A stretch of 64,000 bases of DNA. It comes from Streptomyces sp. NBC_00358. Its GTDB lineage: Bacteria > Actinomycetota > Actinomycetes > Streptomycetales > Streptomycetaceae. Under the pieces are notes generated by a model that did no database searches, had not been told where the DNA came from, and was given only the letters and a program-made list of their open reading frames with translations. Numbering within the stretch: the stretch's first letter is position 1; each line of letters opens with the position of its first letter. This document shows positions 1 to 8,570 of the stretch, in pieces. Location: NCBI RefSeq assembly GCF_036099295.1, contig NZ_CP107976.1:62001-126000 (forward strand). The letters run 5' to 3'. A program made the position numbers and the translations under genes.

Positions 1-695
1 CCACAGCCCGTCCGCGCCTGACGGCGTTCACCGCCGCCATCGACCTGCGCGACGACCAGGGCCACCTGATCAAGATCTCCAAGACCCACACCTTCCGGCA
101 CACCAGGGCGACCAGCCTGCTCAATGCCGGCGTCCCCCTGCATGTGGCCATGCGCTACATGGGCCACAAGACCCCCACGATGTTCCTGCACTACGCCCGG
201 ACCCTGTCCGCGACAGCCGAGCGGGAGTTCCTGCGCTACCAGAAAGTCACTGCCGACGGCCGTCCCTACGACCGCGACCCGCGAGAGATGTTCGAAGCAC
301 TCGCCTTGGATCAGCGCACCGACCGGATCCTGCCCAACGGCTACTGCACCCTGCCGCCCCGCCAGTCCTGCGACAAGGGCAACGCCTGCCTGTCCTGCAC
401 GAAGTTCGTCACCGACGCCACCTTCGCCGACGTACTCCAACAGCAGCGTGAGCAGACCGCCGAGCTCATCGACCGGCGCCTGCAGGCCCCCACCCAGCGC
501 TTCGGCCAGCCGACGACCGACGACAACATCTGGCTGCGCGGCCGCGGCGAAGAGATCGCCGCCCTGGACGGAGTACTGCTGGCGATCGAGCGCATCCGCC
601 ACAGAGACGGCACCACCACGGCCGTCCGGGGCGCCGGCGCCCCGCAACGACGGCTCCGCCAGGATCCCGCCGACGACACCCCGGAAGCCTCATGA
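1..695 (+). CDS. Tn554-type tyrosine recombinase, C-terminal part (5' end outside window)
   Basis: Site-specific recombinase that breaks and rejoins DNA through a catalytic tyrosine. Reading frame 3 is open from the left edge. Seen: the HTFRHTRAT box (HxxR, about bases 90-115), then GHKTP, then the nucleophile region HYAR (about 187-198). A tail of about 165 residues follows, with a Cys-rich patch (CTLPPRQSCDKGNACLSC); such a tail is typical of TnpA/TnpB-like recombinases of Tn554-type elements rather than phage integrases. The stop overlaps the start of the DUF6262 gene (ATGA), as in the paired genes of these elements. The N-terminal domain lies outside the window, so completeness cannot be judged. 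Confidence 0.85.
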   Translation, partial: TARPRLTAFTAAIDLRDDQGHLIKISKTHTFRHTRATSLLNAGVPLHVAMRYMGHKTPTMFLHYARTLSATAEREFLRYQKVTADGRPYDRDPREMFEALALDQRTDRILPNGYCTLPPRQSCDKGNACLSCTKFVTDATFADVLQQQREQTAELIDRRLQAPTQRFGQPTTDDNIWLRGRGEEIAALDGVLLAIERIRHRDGTTTAVRGAGAPQRRLRQDPADDTPEAS

Positions 696-1090
696 GCCGC
701 AGCGTCGAAGCCCTCGCCAAGGCCACCCAACAGCGCCGAAAGCACGCCGAGAGCGCCGTCGAGAAGGCGCTGAAACAGGCCCGCGCGTCGCAGCAGCCCG
801 TGAGCGTCGCCTCCATCGCCCGGGCGGCGGGCGTGTCCACCGACTTCATCTACCGGCACCCAGCCCTCCGCCCGCAAGTCGAAGACCTCCGCCGGTCACG
901 GCGCGCCCCTGTCAGCGGTGCCGTTCACGACCCCGACACCGAGGCCGCCGTCAGCACGCTGGTCCGCCGTCTCAGCCAGCAGCTGGCCACCGAACGCCGC
1001 AAACACCGTCAAGAGGTTGCCCAACTGCAAGGCGCTCTGGCCGCAGCGCACGGTGAACTACTCGCCCTCCGAAGGCAATTGGAGCGATGA
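692..1090 (+). CDS. DUF6262 family protein (TnpC-like transposition accessory)
   Basis: A 132-residue protein with a short helix-turn-helix-like segment (residues about 38-55, SIARAAGVSTDFIYRHP) and a C-terminal coiled coil rich in Arg, Gln and Leu (about 90-132). This matches the small DUF6262/TnpC partner encoded directly after Tn554-type recombinases, thought to help choose target or orientation. The ATG overlaps the recombinase stop by 4 nt, implying translational coupling. Together the two genes mark the right end of a Tn554-like element. Role is from family knowledge; the DNA-binding prediction is from the motif only. Confidence 0.75.
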   Translation: MSRSVEALAKATQQRRKHAESAVEKALKQARASQQPVSVASIARAAGVSTDFIYRHPALRPQVEDLRRSRRAPVSGAVHDPDTEAAVSTLVRRLSQQLATERRKHRQEVAQLQGALAAAHGELLALRRQLER

Positions 1091-1135
1091 GGCGGCCGCC
1101 CGCGGGCCATCGCAATCCTCAGTAGCCTGCCCGGC

Positions 1136-1621
1136 ATGACGACGCTAGAAGATCTCACCGCTCGCCTCGATCGAGTCGAGGCCGAACTCGCACTGCACCG
1201 CCTGGCCCACGACTACTGCGTAGGCGCCGATCACCGCGACCGCGTCCGCTGGGAGACAATTTGGACAACGGACGCAGTATGGGAGACCGGCTCGGACCGC
1301 ATATTCACCGGGATCGACGCCATACGCGCCGCGGTAGAGCAACAGTGGCAGACCTTCCCGATCATGCAGCACGCCACCGCCAACCAAACGGTCCAAATCC
1401 ACGGTGACAGGGCGACAGGACGATCCGACGTCGTGGTTCTAGCCCAGCTTCCCGACCACCGCTGGAGCGTAGGAGGAGGCACCTACGTGGACGAATACCG
1501 TCGCGAGGAAGGTACTTGGCGCATAGCACGGCGCCGAGTGACACGTCCTTTCGACCTAGCGCCAATGGCGCCGAGTGACGGACCGCTTCACGTTGACGGT
1601 CCCGATGAGGCCCACGCATAA
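1136..1621 (+). CDS. SnoaL-like / NTF2-fold protein
   Basis: A 161-residue single-domain protein. The N-terminal helix (LEDLTARLDRVEAELALHRL) followed by an HDYC segment, a WETGSDRIFTG strand and a central IHGDRATGRSDV strand is the usual pattern of SnoaL-like/DUF4440 proteins, which form a cone-shaped alpha+beta pocket acting as isomerase, dehydratase or ligand binder. No substrate can be assigned. Upstream lies the mobile-element pair and downstream a broken lipoprotein on the other strand, so there is no operon. The start ATG has only a weak ribosome site. Confidence 0.7.
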   Translation: MTTLEDLTARLDRVEAELALHRLAHDYCVGADHRDRVRWETIWTTDAVWETGSDRIFTGIDAIRAAVEQQWQTFPIMQHATANQTVQIHGDRATGRSDVVVLAQLPDHRWSVGGGTYVDEYRREEGTWRIARRRVTRPFDLAPMAPSDGPLHVDGPDEAHA

Positions 1622-1674
1622 ATGGCCGCCCGTCAGCGGCATGCCGCTGACGACCAGCCAGGGGAATCATTGCT

Positions 1675-2142
1675 TCAAAGTGCCGCGACGCCGGATAGGA
1701 GGTGGTCGTACTCGGCATCGCGCATGGAGCCCCGATAGCCGTACGAGGCCGCGTTCAGCGCCTTCTCCTTGCCGGTGACGGATGTGGAGGGCCGGATGCC
1801 GGAGGTGTAGCCGCCCTTGCGGCAGATCGTGGACTTCAGGTTCGCCTGCGTGACCGCCGGAGAGATCGCACCCGGCGTGCACGCCGGGTCCTCCAGCGGC
1901 TCCCCCTTCTCGTACCGGAAACGGCAGCTTCCGGCTGGAGGCTGTTTCTGGACGGTGTAGGTGGTCTGCGGGCCGGCTCCAACCGCGATCGCCCGGTCCG
2001 CGCCGCCGCCTGCGCCCGACGGTCTCGTGGCCGAAGTCCCGGTCGGCGACGCAGCAGATCCGCCCGTTGCGGCCGGGGTGCAGCCCGCCAGGAACACGGC
2101 GGCGAACAGCACGGATGACGCGGCGCGCTAGCTGGAGCGCAT
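1675..2142 (-). pseudogene. broken secreted lipoprotein with truncated HNH-type domain
   Basis: Read from the ATG at 2142, which has a good GAGGGG site, codon 5 is TAG (2130-2128); the rest of a lipoprotein signal (VLFAAVFLAGC) follows in the same frame. Translation could restart only at the GTG at 2112. The mature part carries TPGAISPAVTQANLKST, TICRKGG and MRDAEYDHL, a signature of actinobacterial exported proteins that normally continue into PLELGG and an HNH-like end. Here it becomes unrelated residues and stops within seven codons of EYDHL. Nonsense mutation plus lost C-terminus indicate a dead gene. Confidence 0.7.
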
Positions 2143-2328
2143 GACGACCCCTCACGAGCAGGAAATGGCTGGGCACATACTGCCCGGCCAGCGCATCAGC
2201 ACACCGGCCGGGGCCCGCGCACTGCAGCACGGCACGATGCAGGGGGCGCCTCTACGTAGTCCAACGCCTGCATAGGTCCTCGAGTTCGGCGGCAATGGCG
2301 GAGGGCGTGGTCATGGCGGTCGGCACTC

Positions 2329-4011
2329 TCATGTCGTCGGCGAGGTGAGGGCGTTGTTGCGGATGGAGTGCAGGCGGTGGAGCAGCTTGTCGTCGCCGGT
2401 GCCGAAGGTGTCGTGGAGGCGGCGGTATTCGGCGTAGAGGGCGTCGTAGATCGCTGCGCGGTCGGGGTTGGGCAGATAGGCGGCGGTCTGTTTGCCGCCC
2501 ATGGCGGCTGCGGCTGTCCGGACGTCGGGGTAGGCGCCGGCCGCGACGGCGGCGTGGATCGCCGCTCCCAGCGCGGGGGCCTGGTCGGACAGGGCGACGG
2601 AGACCGGGCGGGCGAGGACGTCCGCGTAGATCTGCATCAGGAGGCTGTTCTTCTTCAGGCCTCCGCTGACGATGAACTCGGTGACCGGTACGCCGCCTGC
2701 TTCGAAGGTTTCGGCGATGACGCGGGTACCGAAGGCGGTGGCTTCCAGCAGGCAGCGGTAGAGGTCCTCGGGCCGCGTGGCCAGGGTGAGTCCGGCGATG
2801 ACGCCGGTGAGGTGGTGGTCGACGAGAACGGAGCGGTTGCCGTTCATCCAGTCGAGTGCCACAAGTCCGTGGGCGCCGACCGGATGGGCGGCGGCCTTGC
2901 GGGTCAGGAGCTGGTGGAGGTCCTCGCCGTGCTCGGCGGCTTCGGCCTCGTACTCGGGCGGGACGCCCAGGCGGGTGCACCAGGCGAAGATGTCTCCCAC
3001 GGCGCTCTGGCCGGCCTCGTATCCGTAGGAGCCGGACACGATGCCGCCGTCGACGACGCCGCAGATGCCGGGCAGGTCCGGGGCGAGGGTGTCGGCGTTG
3101 AGGACGTGGCAGGTGGAGGTGCCCATGATGGCAAGCATCTGCCCCTGGTCGAGGGCCTGGGCGGCGGGTGCTGTCACGTGGGCGTCGACATTGCCGGCGG
3201 CGACGGCGATGCCGGCGGGCAGGCCGGTCCAGGCCGCGGCCTGCTCGGTCAGGGAGCCGGCCCGGGCCCCGAGCGGGATCAGGGGGTGTTCAAGGCGGGT
3301 TGCGGCGAAGTCGGCGAAGCCCGGGTGCAGCGCGGCGAGGAAGTCCTGGCTGGGGTAGGCGCCGTCCTGGTAGATGCCCTTGTAGCCGGCCGTGCAGGCG
3401 TTGCGGGTCTCCGATCCGCACAGCTGCCACACGATCCAGTCGGCGGCCTCGATCCAGCGGTCGGTGGCGGCGTAGACCTCGGATGCTTCTTCAAGGACCT
3501 GGAGCGCTTTGGCGTACTGCCATTCACTGGAGATCTTTCCGCCGTAGCGGTTGATCCACTTCTCTTCCCGGGCGTGGGCGAGGTCGTTGATGCGGTCGGC
3601 CTGTCCCTGGGCGGCGTGGTGCTTCCAGAGTTTGGGCCAGGCGTGAGGGCTGCCGCTCCAGCGGGATGTCATGGCCAGGGGGGTGCCGTCGGCCTCGACG
3701 GGCAGCACCGTGCAGGAGGTGAAGTCGGTGGCGATACCGATGACCTGCTCGGGGCGTACCCCGGCGGCGCTGAGGGCTGCGGGCACGGCGGTCTGGAGGA
3801 CCTGTCGCCAGTCCCGGGGGTGCTGGAGCGCCCAGTCGGGCGGCAGCAGTTCGCCGGTGAGCGGCAGGCTGTGGTCGATAACGGCGTGCTGGTAGTCGTG
3901 GACGGCCGAGCCGAGTTCGGTGCCGTCGTCGACGGAGACGACGACGGCGCGCCCGGACAGGGTGCCGAAGTCGACGCCTACGGCGACCGGAGGGAGGTTG
4001 TCTGCGCTCAC
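2329..4011 (-). CDS. araB: L-ribulokinase
   Basis: FGGY-family carbohydrate kinase that phosphorylates L-ribulose to L-ribulose 5-phosphate in L-arabinose catabolism. Length is 560 residues, normal for AraB. Seen: N-terminal VGVDFGTLSGRAV (phosphate-binding loop with the AraB-type FGTLS), TDFTSCTVLP, WQLCG, GNVDAHV, the MGTSTCH loop and the C-terminal FGGY-like VSGGLKKNSLLMQIYADVL followed by ALGAAIHAAVAAGAY. The GTG at 4011 is chosen because GAAGG lies 7 nt upstream and homology starts there; the open frame continues upstream into a different protein. No araA or araD neighbour is present, so the gene appears separated from its usual operon. Confidence 0.93.
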   Translation of the reverse strand: MSADNLPPVAVGVDFGTLSGRAVVVSVDDGTELGSAVHDYQHAVIDHSLPLTGELLPPDWALQHPRDWRQVLQTAVPAALSAAGVRPEQVIGIATDFTSCTVLPVEADGTPLAMTSRWSGSPHAWPKLWKHHAAQGQADRINDLAHAREEKWINRYGGKISSEWQYAKALQVLEEASEVYAATDRWIEAADWIVWQLCGSETRNACTAGYKGIYQDGAYPSQDFLAALHPGFADFAATRLEHPLIPLGARAGSLTEQAAAWTGLPAGIAVAAGNVDAHVTAPAAQALDQGQMLAIMGTSTCHVLNADTLAPDLPGICGVVDGGIVSGSYGYEAGQSAVGDIFAWCTRLGVPPEYEAEAAEHGEDLHQLLTRKAAAHPVGAHGLVALDWMNGNRSVLVDHHLTGVIAGLTLATRPEDLYRCLLEATAFGTRVIAETFEAGGVPVTEFIVSGGLKKNSLLMQIYADVLARPVSVALSDQAPALGAAIHAAVAAGAYPDVRTAAAAMGGKQTAAYLPNPDRAAIYDALYAEYRRLHDTFGTGDDKLLHRLHSIRNNALTSPTT

Positions 4012-4365
4012 GATGTTGCCTTCGGTGCGGTGCCGGGGGGTGGGTCGGTGCGGATGGGGGGTGCCGGGCCAGGGCAGGAGGCCTTCGTCTCGGAGGTTCC
4101 AGGTTCCGTCGTCGGGGAAGCCCGGGGTGCTGACGCCGTGTCCGTCCCCGCCTGCGGCCATGAGGGAGACCGCGGTCATCAGGGCGCCGTTGGCCGGGAG
4201 GTAGAGCGGGAGCAGACTGCCGATCTGAGGGCAGTGCCCGATGGGCTGGTAGTGGTTCTTGCCGGTCTCCATCAGCCGGGCGTCCACGGCGAGGCCGGGG
4301 CGGCCCAGCCGAGTGGCGGTCATCGCCATAACGGGAAAGTCCCAGCCCCAGACACTGTTCCAGTC
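4012..4365 (-). pseudogene. C-terminal remnant of a glycoside hydrolase fused in frame to araB
   Basis: About 118 codons directly upstream of araB in the same frame encode DWNSVWGWDFPVMAMTATR, LGRPGLAVDARLM, LPLYLPANGALMTAVSLMAAGG and FPDDGTWNLRDEGLLPWP. This is the usual C-terminal end of a six-hairpin-type glycoside hydrolase of Streptomyces, complete with the WD and NG motifs. It is cut on its 5' side by an in-frame TAG (4368-4366) and lacks its own stop, running into araB. It is a deletion remnant, not part of the kinase. The exact GH family is uncertain. Confidence 0.65.
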
Positions 4366-4431
4366 CTAGAAGATCAATTCCAAAGGGGTCAGTCCTGTTC
4401 GGTGATCAGGTAACGCCTGAGGTGGATGGTC

Positions 4432-5142
4432 TCAGCCGCTCCGATGGGGCGGTTCCCAGACTGAGCAGTCGTGTGCGAAGAGCACTCGTCGTGGGTCGAA
4501 GTCGCTGAGCCGCTCCAGCCATCGCTGATAGGTGGGAAGCGGCTGATCCAGACCTTGGAGAGCGGCGTGGCGAGCCAGGTGGTCCGATGCGAAATGGGAT
4601 GCGAAGTCGTGTGCCTGACCAGCGAGAACCACGGTGCCATCGCTTTGCCGGACCACCAGCGACTGGTGCCCGTCGGTATGCCCGGGAGTTGGGATGATCC
4701 AGACGCCCGGCCAGACCTCGGCTTCGCCGGCGATCTCCTCGTAGGTCACGCCGCGGAAGTCGATGAGTTCCTCGATGGTGTGGCCGCCTTGGCGGGCGGT
4801 GGCCAACTCCACGGCCTGTACCAGGATTGGCTTGCCGCCCAGCAAGGGGTTCCCTCCGCAGTGGTCGAAGTGGAGGTGGCAGTTCACGACCAGGGAGACA
4901 TCCGCGAGGGTGACTCCCGCGGCCGCGAGGGCGCCCTCCAGTGCCCTGCGCTGGGGTCGATAGTGGGCCTCGGTCTCGGGGTCGGCGGCACCGATACCGG
5001 TGTCGAAGAGGATCAGTCCTTCGTCACGCTGCACCAAATAGGCGAGTACGGGTTCAACTCGCGGCTGTGGGCCACCGGTCTCCGACGCAGGTCGGACGAA
5101 GTAGCCCAGGTCGAGCCGACGCACCGCGATGCTGCTGCCCAT
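4432..5142 (-). CDS. MBL-fold metallohydrolase, N-acyl homoserine lactonase-like
   Basis: A 236-residue metallo-beta-lactamase-fold enzyme. The zinc motif HLHFDHCGG is intact, followed by TPGHTDGHQSLV, a later Asp region (GQAHDFASH) and AHDCSVW near the end. Arrangement and the start LDLGYFVRP resemble AiiA/AttM-type lactonases, which open homoserine-lactone rings; other lactones or esters are possible. The ATG at 5142 is preferred; the frame extends further upstream but that sequence lacks family similarity. Transcribed convergent to a headless TetR remnant whose original regulator may have controlled this gene. Confidence 0.82.
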   Translation of the reverse strand: MGSSIAVRRLDLGYFVRPASETGGPQPRVEPVLAYLVQRDEGLILFDTGIGAADPETEAHYRPQRRALEGALAAAGVTLADVSLVVNCHLHFDHCGGNPLLGGKPILVQAVELATARQGGHTIEELIDFRGVTYEEIAGEAEVWPGVWIIPTPGHTDGHQSLVVRQSDGTVVLAGQAHDFASHFASDHLARHAALQGLDQPLPTYQRWLERLSDFDPRRVLFAHDCSVWEPPHRSG

Positions 5143-5256
5143 CCGGTCATCCTGGCAGGCCGCTGTGCCCGTTCCGGGGCTGTCCGCCAAAACTCGTGGT
5201 GGAGGCAGATAGTCAGACCCGAAGTCGAACCGGCGATCAGTTTCCCGGGTCAGTGA

Positions 5257-5670
5257 TCGTACGAGGTAGCGATCGGAGCCGAGGAGGCGGCGGCCCGAGT
5301 GCACGCCTGGCCGCCCGGCTCCCCTCTGACCGATGTGCTCGGCGGCGAGTGGGTACAACAGGACCACGAGACCCGCGAGCAACCGCAGCAGATAATCCGG
5401 CTGACGCGCACCGAGCCAGGACTCCGCGCGTTCTGGCTGGCCGTGCACAACGAGGCGGAGTCGGGCTTCGTCCGCGCGCTGGCGGCACGGGCTGAGCTTT
5501 CGGAGGACGCACTCACCCCCCGGGTACAGGCAGCCGTACTCAACGGCGCGCTGCGGGTCGCCGCTGAGCAGTGGGCCTCGTCTGGCGGTCTCAACGGACC
5601 GACGTCACCCTCCCTCGCGGAGACAATCCGCCAAGCGCTGCGCGCAGCCCTGTCGGGGCTTCCGGAGTGA
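5257..5670 (+). pseudogene. TetR-family regulator remnant, DNA-binding domain lost
   Basis: The frame is open from just after a TGA at 5254. It encodes only the C-terminal ligand-binding half of a TetR/AcrR regulator: VHAWPPGSPLTDVL, ETREQPQQIIRLTRTEPGL, RVQAAVLNGALRVAAEQW and SLAETIRQALRAAL. The helix-turn-helix N-terminus is absent and replaced by unrelated DNA. A GTG at 5299 could start a short product but no ribosome site is visible. The motif RTEPGLRAF.A is characteristic of actinobacterial TetR C-termini. Such a fragment could not bind an operator. Confidence 0.65.
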
Positions 5671-5889
5671 CGTGACCGGCTCAGTCTGCGGCGCCCGGGG
5701 CAACGGACCGGCGGACGCGTCCCATCAACGAGAACGCAGGGTCCACGATTCGTTGGCCGAGACCGAAGGCACTGTCTCGTCGAGATCGCTTCAGTGACTG
5801 ATAGCAAGCGGCCGCAGGCCCCTGCTCGTGCCCGGGCCGGGGCCTCACCGGTTCTGTCTGACGCCTGCAGGTGAACGCTCGTCGACTGC

Positions 5890-6270
5890 TCATCCGGGTG
5901 TCGACGTCGCGAAGGAGATCACCGCCGCATGTCGCGTTGTGGCGCTGTCTATACCCCGGTGCCGCCGAGCAGGGTTCCCCTCCGGGTGATCGTCGATCCA
6001 GGAGAGGCCGCTCATGTCCAGGCGCTGGCGGGTCCGGGTGACGGCCACGTCGGCGAGGCGGGCTCCGCCGTTTTCGATCGGGCCGGGAACGGGGCGTCCG
6101 CTGTCGTCCTGTTGGTCACTGTCCTTGAGCGGGGTGAAGTCGTCCGCGATTCTCACACGGGCCCATTCCCGTCCTTTGGCCTTGTGAGCGGTCGAGACGA
6201 TCACCTCGGCCGACCGTTCGGGGACGAACTGGGCGACCGTCGGCCTCCTGACGGAAACGGTGACCCGCAC
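5890..6270 (-). pseudogene. UvrD-like helicase C-terminal fragment
   Basis: The fragment carries VIVSTAHKAKGREWARVRI (helicase motif V region), then a short acidic linker and GGARLADVAVTRTRQRLD (motif VI, usually LAYVAVTRAR), then the short end typical of actinobacterial UvrD/Rep-like helicases. The entire ATPase core is missing: the frame has only about 126 codons and begins after unrelated sequence. In motif VI the usual Tyr is Asp. This is a deletion remnant of a DNA helicase gene. Confidence 0.65.
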
Positions 6271-6564
6271 GCCGCAGGCCCACTTGTATCAGGTCGAGCC
6301 GGATGGGGAAAACGGAGCCACGGAGCGAGCCCTGCCGTGCCGCTTGCTCCCTGAAGCGCAGTGATCCTCCTCAGCGCCTTCCAGCAGGCTACGGAAAGGC
6401 GAGGGGACGGGTAACCGGAGTCCGCCGAGTAGAGCCGCCGTCAGCGGGCAGTCGGTCGCCTTTTCGTCCACGCGTTGGTGCGGGGGCTTTTGCGGGGCAG
6501 GCGCCGGGTCATCATAGTGATGATCGCCCAGTTCAGATGGGCTTCGGAGTGCTGAGGCAGCCGC

Positions 6565-6606
6565 GTCGGGTAGCGGGGACGCATTGCTGCGTCCCCGCTA
6601 CCCGAC
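6565..6606. terminator. perfect 19-bp inverted repeat hairpin
   Basis: Arms 6565-6583 and 6588-6606 are exact reverse complements with a four-base loop (ttgc). It sits about 80 bp beyond the stop of the phospholipase D gene, so it likely acts as its terminator; there is no T-tract, as is usual in streptomycetes. The rest of 6271-6684 shows no gene I can support. Confidence 0.7.
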
Positions 6607-6684
6607 AACCCACCACGGCAGTACCAGCGAGGACGTGGACTTGCCCTCGCGGCATTGGGGTCGCCTCACCCGTCCGGGACACCG

Positions 6685-8289
6685 TCAGTAGGCACCGTGC
6701 CGACGCAGGGAGCGCGGGCGGCCGTCGGGATCGGCGATGACCCGGTAGAGCGGGTCGGTCAGGGCGCGCGTGATGCGGGACAGGCGCGGCGGGTGGTAGG
6801 TGCGCAGCCGTCCCGACGGTCGCGGACCGTGGCGGCCGTCGTCGTGCCACGCGTCCAGAGCGGCGGCCGAGTCGGCGTAGGCCGCAAAGGCGCGGCCCGG
6901 TTCGCAGAGTGCGGCCGCTTCCCCGTCCCCGTCGCGGTCAAGGTGTTCGAGATTCAACGACAACCGGAGCTCGCGCGCGAAGACGCGGGCGCCGTCGCCC
7001 AGGCCGCCGGGGTCCATCGGTTCACGGGAGTCACGGGTCTCGTCGAGGACAGCGCAGCTGAGTTCCGAATCGTGCGTCCAGGAGCGCCGGTTGACGTTGT
7101 CGGACCCGACCGAGGCCCAGACATCGTCGATGACACAGACCTTGGCATGGACGTACACGGGTGTCCCGGCGTGATTTTCCAGGCTGTAGACGGCCACCCG
7201 GTCGCCGCCGGCCCGTCGCAGGACTTCCAGGGCGCGGATCCGGCCCAGCAGGTTCATCGGTGTGCTGATCCGCCCCTCCTGGTCCGGCAGTGGCGGCAGG
7301 ACGGCGATCATCCGCAGGCCCGGATGATCCGCGAGAGCCTGGGCGAATGGCCGGACGGCACTCTCCGACCACAAGTACTGGTCCTCTAGGTAGATCAGCC
7401 GGCGTGCCCGCCGCAGGGACTTCGTGTAGGCGCGGGCGATGCTGCGTTCACCGTCGGGAGCGAACGGATAGCCCCTGAGGCGGTTCGGGTAGGTGCGCAG
7501 GACCTGGACCGTGTGGGAACCGCGCGGGCCCGGGTCGGGTTGCTGCACCGGGAGCGGATCCGCCCGCGTGTCCTCGTCCCGGAGTGCCGCCCGCAGCCGG
7601 CTGCGCGGGCTGCGACTGAGCGGAGCCGGGTCCGTCCACCGCTCACGGAACGTGGCCTCGACATCGCCGACGGCGGGCCCGCGCACCGCCAGCTGGATGT
7701 CGTGCCAGGGCGGACGGGAACCGTAGGCGTCGGCGATGGGTTGCGCCAGCGGGTCACCCTGATGAGCAGCGTCGTCCCGACGGCTGTGGCACAGATCGAT
7801 CCCGCCGACGAAGGCGACATCCCGCTCGGGCCGACCCGGGTGGCGCAGCACCACGAACTTTTGATGGTGCGAGCCGCCCGGCCGCACCCGCATGTCGAGC
7901 AGGCACTCGCCTCCCGCCTCCTCGATCTCCTCCCCCAGGTGGTAGTTCTCCTGTTCGCTGAACTGGAACCGATCCAGGTGCGAGCGCCACACCAGCCCCT
8001 TGACCACGACACCGCGGCGTGCGGCGTCGCACAACACATCGCCGATAGCGGTCTGCGGACCGTCCAGCAGCTCGTCAGGGTCACCCCGCCAGTCCGTGAA
8101 CATCAACATGTCACCGGCCCGCTGCGCCCGCACGGCCGCGAGCAGCTCGGCGAAGTACACCGCCCCGTGTACCAGGGGGCGGACGTCGTTGCCCGTGGAC
8201 CACGCCGCACCGTCGGCATGACGGCGGTCCACCCGCGACGCCGGATTCCCCCGCTGAGCGGAGGTGAGCAGCCAGTCGGCGCGTTCCAC
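6685..8289 (-). CDS. phospholipase D-type (HKD) protein
   Basis: A 534-residue protein with two HKD catalytic blocks, the hallmark of the PLD superfamily, which hydrolyses or transfers phosphodiester bonds through a phospho-histidine. First block: HHQKFVVLRHPG followed by VAFVGGIDLCH (H142, K144). Second block near residue 380: VHAKVCVIDDVWASVGSDN. LIYLEDQYLW, before block two, is also typical. No signal peptide is visible, so it probably acts in the cytoplasm, perhaps on membrane lipids or nucleic acids. Start GTG at 8289 has AAGGA 7 nt upstream. No operon partners. Confidence 0.88.
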   Translation of the reverse strand: MERADWLLTSAQRGNPASRVDRRHADGAAWSTGNDVRPLVHGAVYFAELLAAVRAQRAGDMLMFTDWRGDPDELLDGPQTAIGDVLCDAARRGVVVKGLVWRSHLDRFQFSEQENYHLGEEIEEAGGECLLDMRVRPGGSHHQKFVVLRHPGRPERDVAFVGGIDLCHSRRDDAAHQGDPLAQPIADAYGSRPPWHDIQLAVRGPAVGDVEATFRERWTDPAPLSRSPRSRLRAALRDEDTRADPLPVQQPDPGPRGSHTVQVLRTYPNRLRGYPFAPDGERSIARAYTKSLRRARRLIYLEDQYLWSESAVRPFAQALADHPGLRMIAVLPPLPDQEGRISTPMNLLGRIRALEVLRRAGGDRVAVYSLENHAGTPVYVHAKVCVIDDVWASVGSDNVNRRSWTHDSELSCAVLDETRDSREPMDPGGLGDGARVFARELRLSLNLEHLDRDGDGEAAALCEPGRAFAAYADSAAALDAWHDDGRHGPRPSGRLRTYHPPRLSRITRALTDPLYRVIADPDGRPRSLRRHGAY

Positions 8290-8361
8290 GTGACAGTCCT
8301 TCCAGTCGACGGCCCTTCCGGGATCTCCTGATAGATCCGTTACCCCCTGAGCGCGTCACCA

Positions 8362-8570
8362 CGCGATTCCCTGCTGGCCGTCGCCGTCACCGCCGCCAGC
8401 GTCCACGACTCCGCCGCCGGCACCCAACTCCTCACCCATGTCGCCGCACGCCACCCCACCACCACCGAAGCCTGGGCCGACAACGGCTACAAGACCAAAG
8501 CCATCGAACACGCCGCCGAAATCGGCATCGACCTGGAAATCGTCCAGCGCGACCCCGCCGTCCGCGGTCG
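8362..8570 (+). pseudogene. IS5-family transposase fragment
   Basis: Frame 1 from about 8362 reads DSLLAVAVTAASVHDSAAG, then THVAARHP, EAWADNGYKT and IDLEIVQRDPAVRG. This is the central DDE region of an IS5-type transposase (VTAASVHD... ADxGY). There is no start, no C-terminal catalytic Glu region and no terminal repeat. The sequence ends abruptly where the LexA-like fragment on the other strand begins. Confidence 0.7.

Noticed and set aside
2368..4413. 681-codon plus-strand open frame
   Set aside because: Exact antisense of araB; Gly/Val/Asp-rich shadow typical of high-GC genes, no domain.
6500..6535. short inverted repeat tcatca-tag-tgatga as an operator
   Set aside because: Only six bases per arm and no regulator or promoter nearby; too weak to claim.
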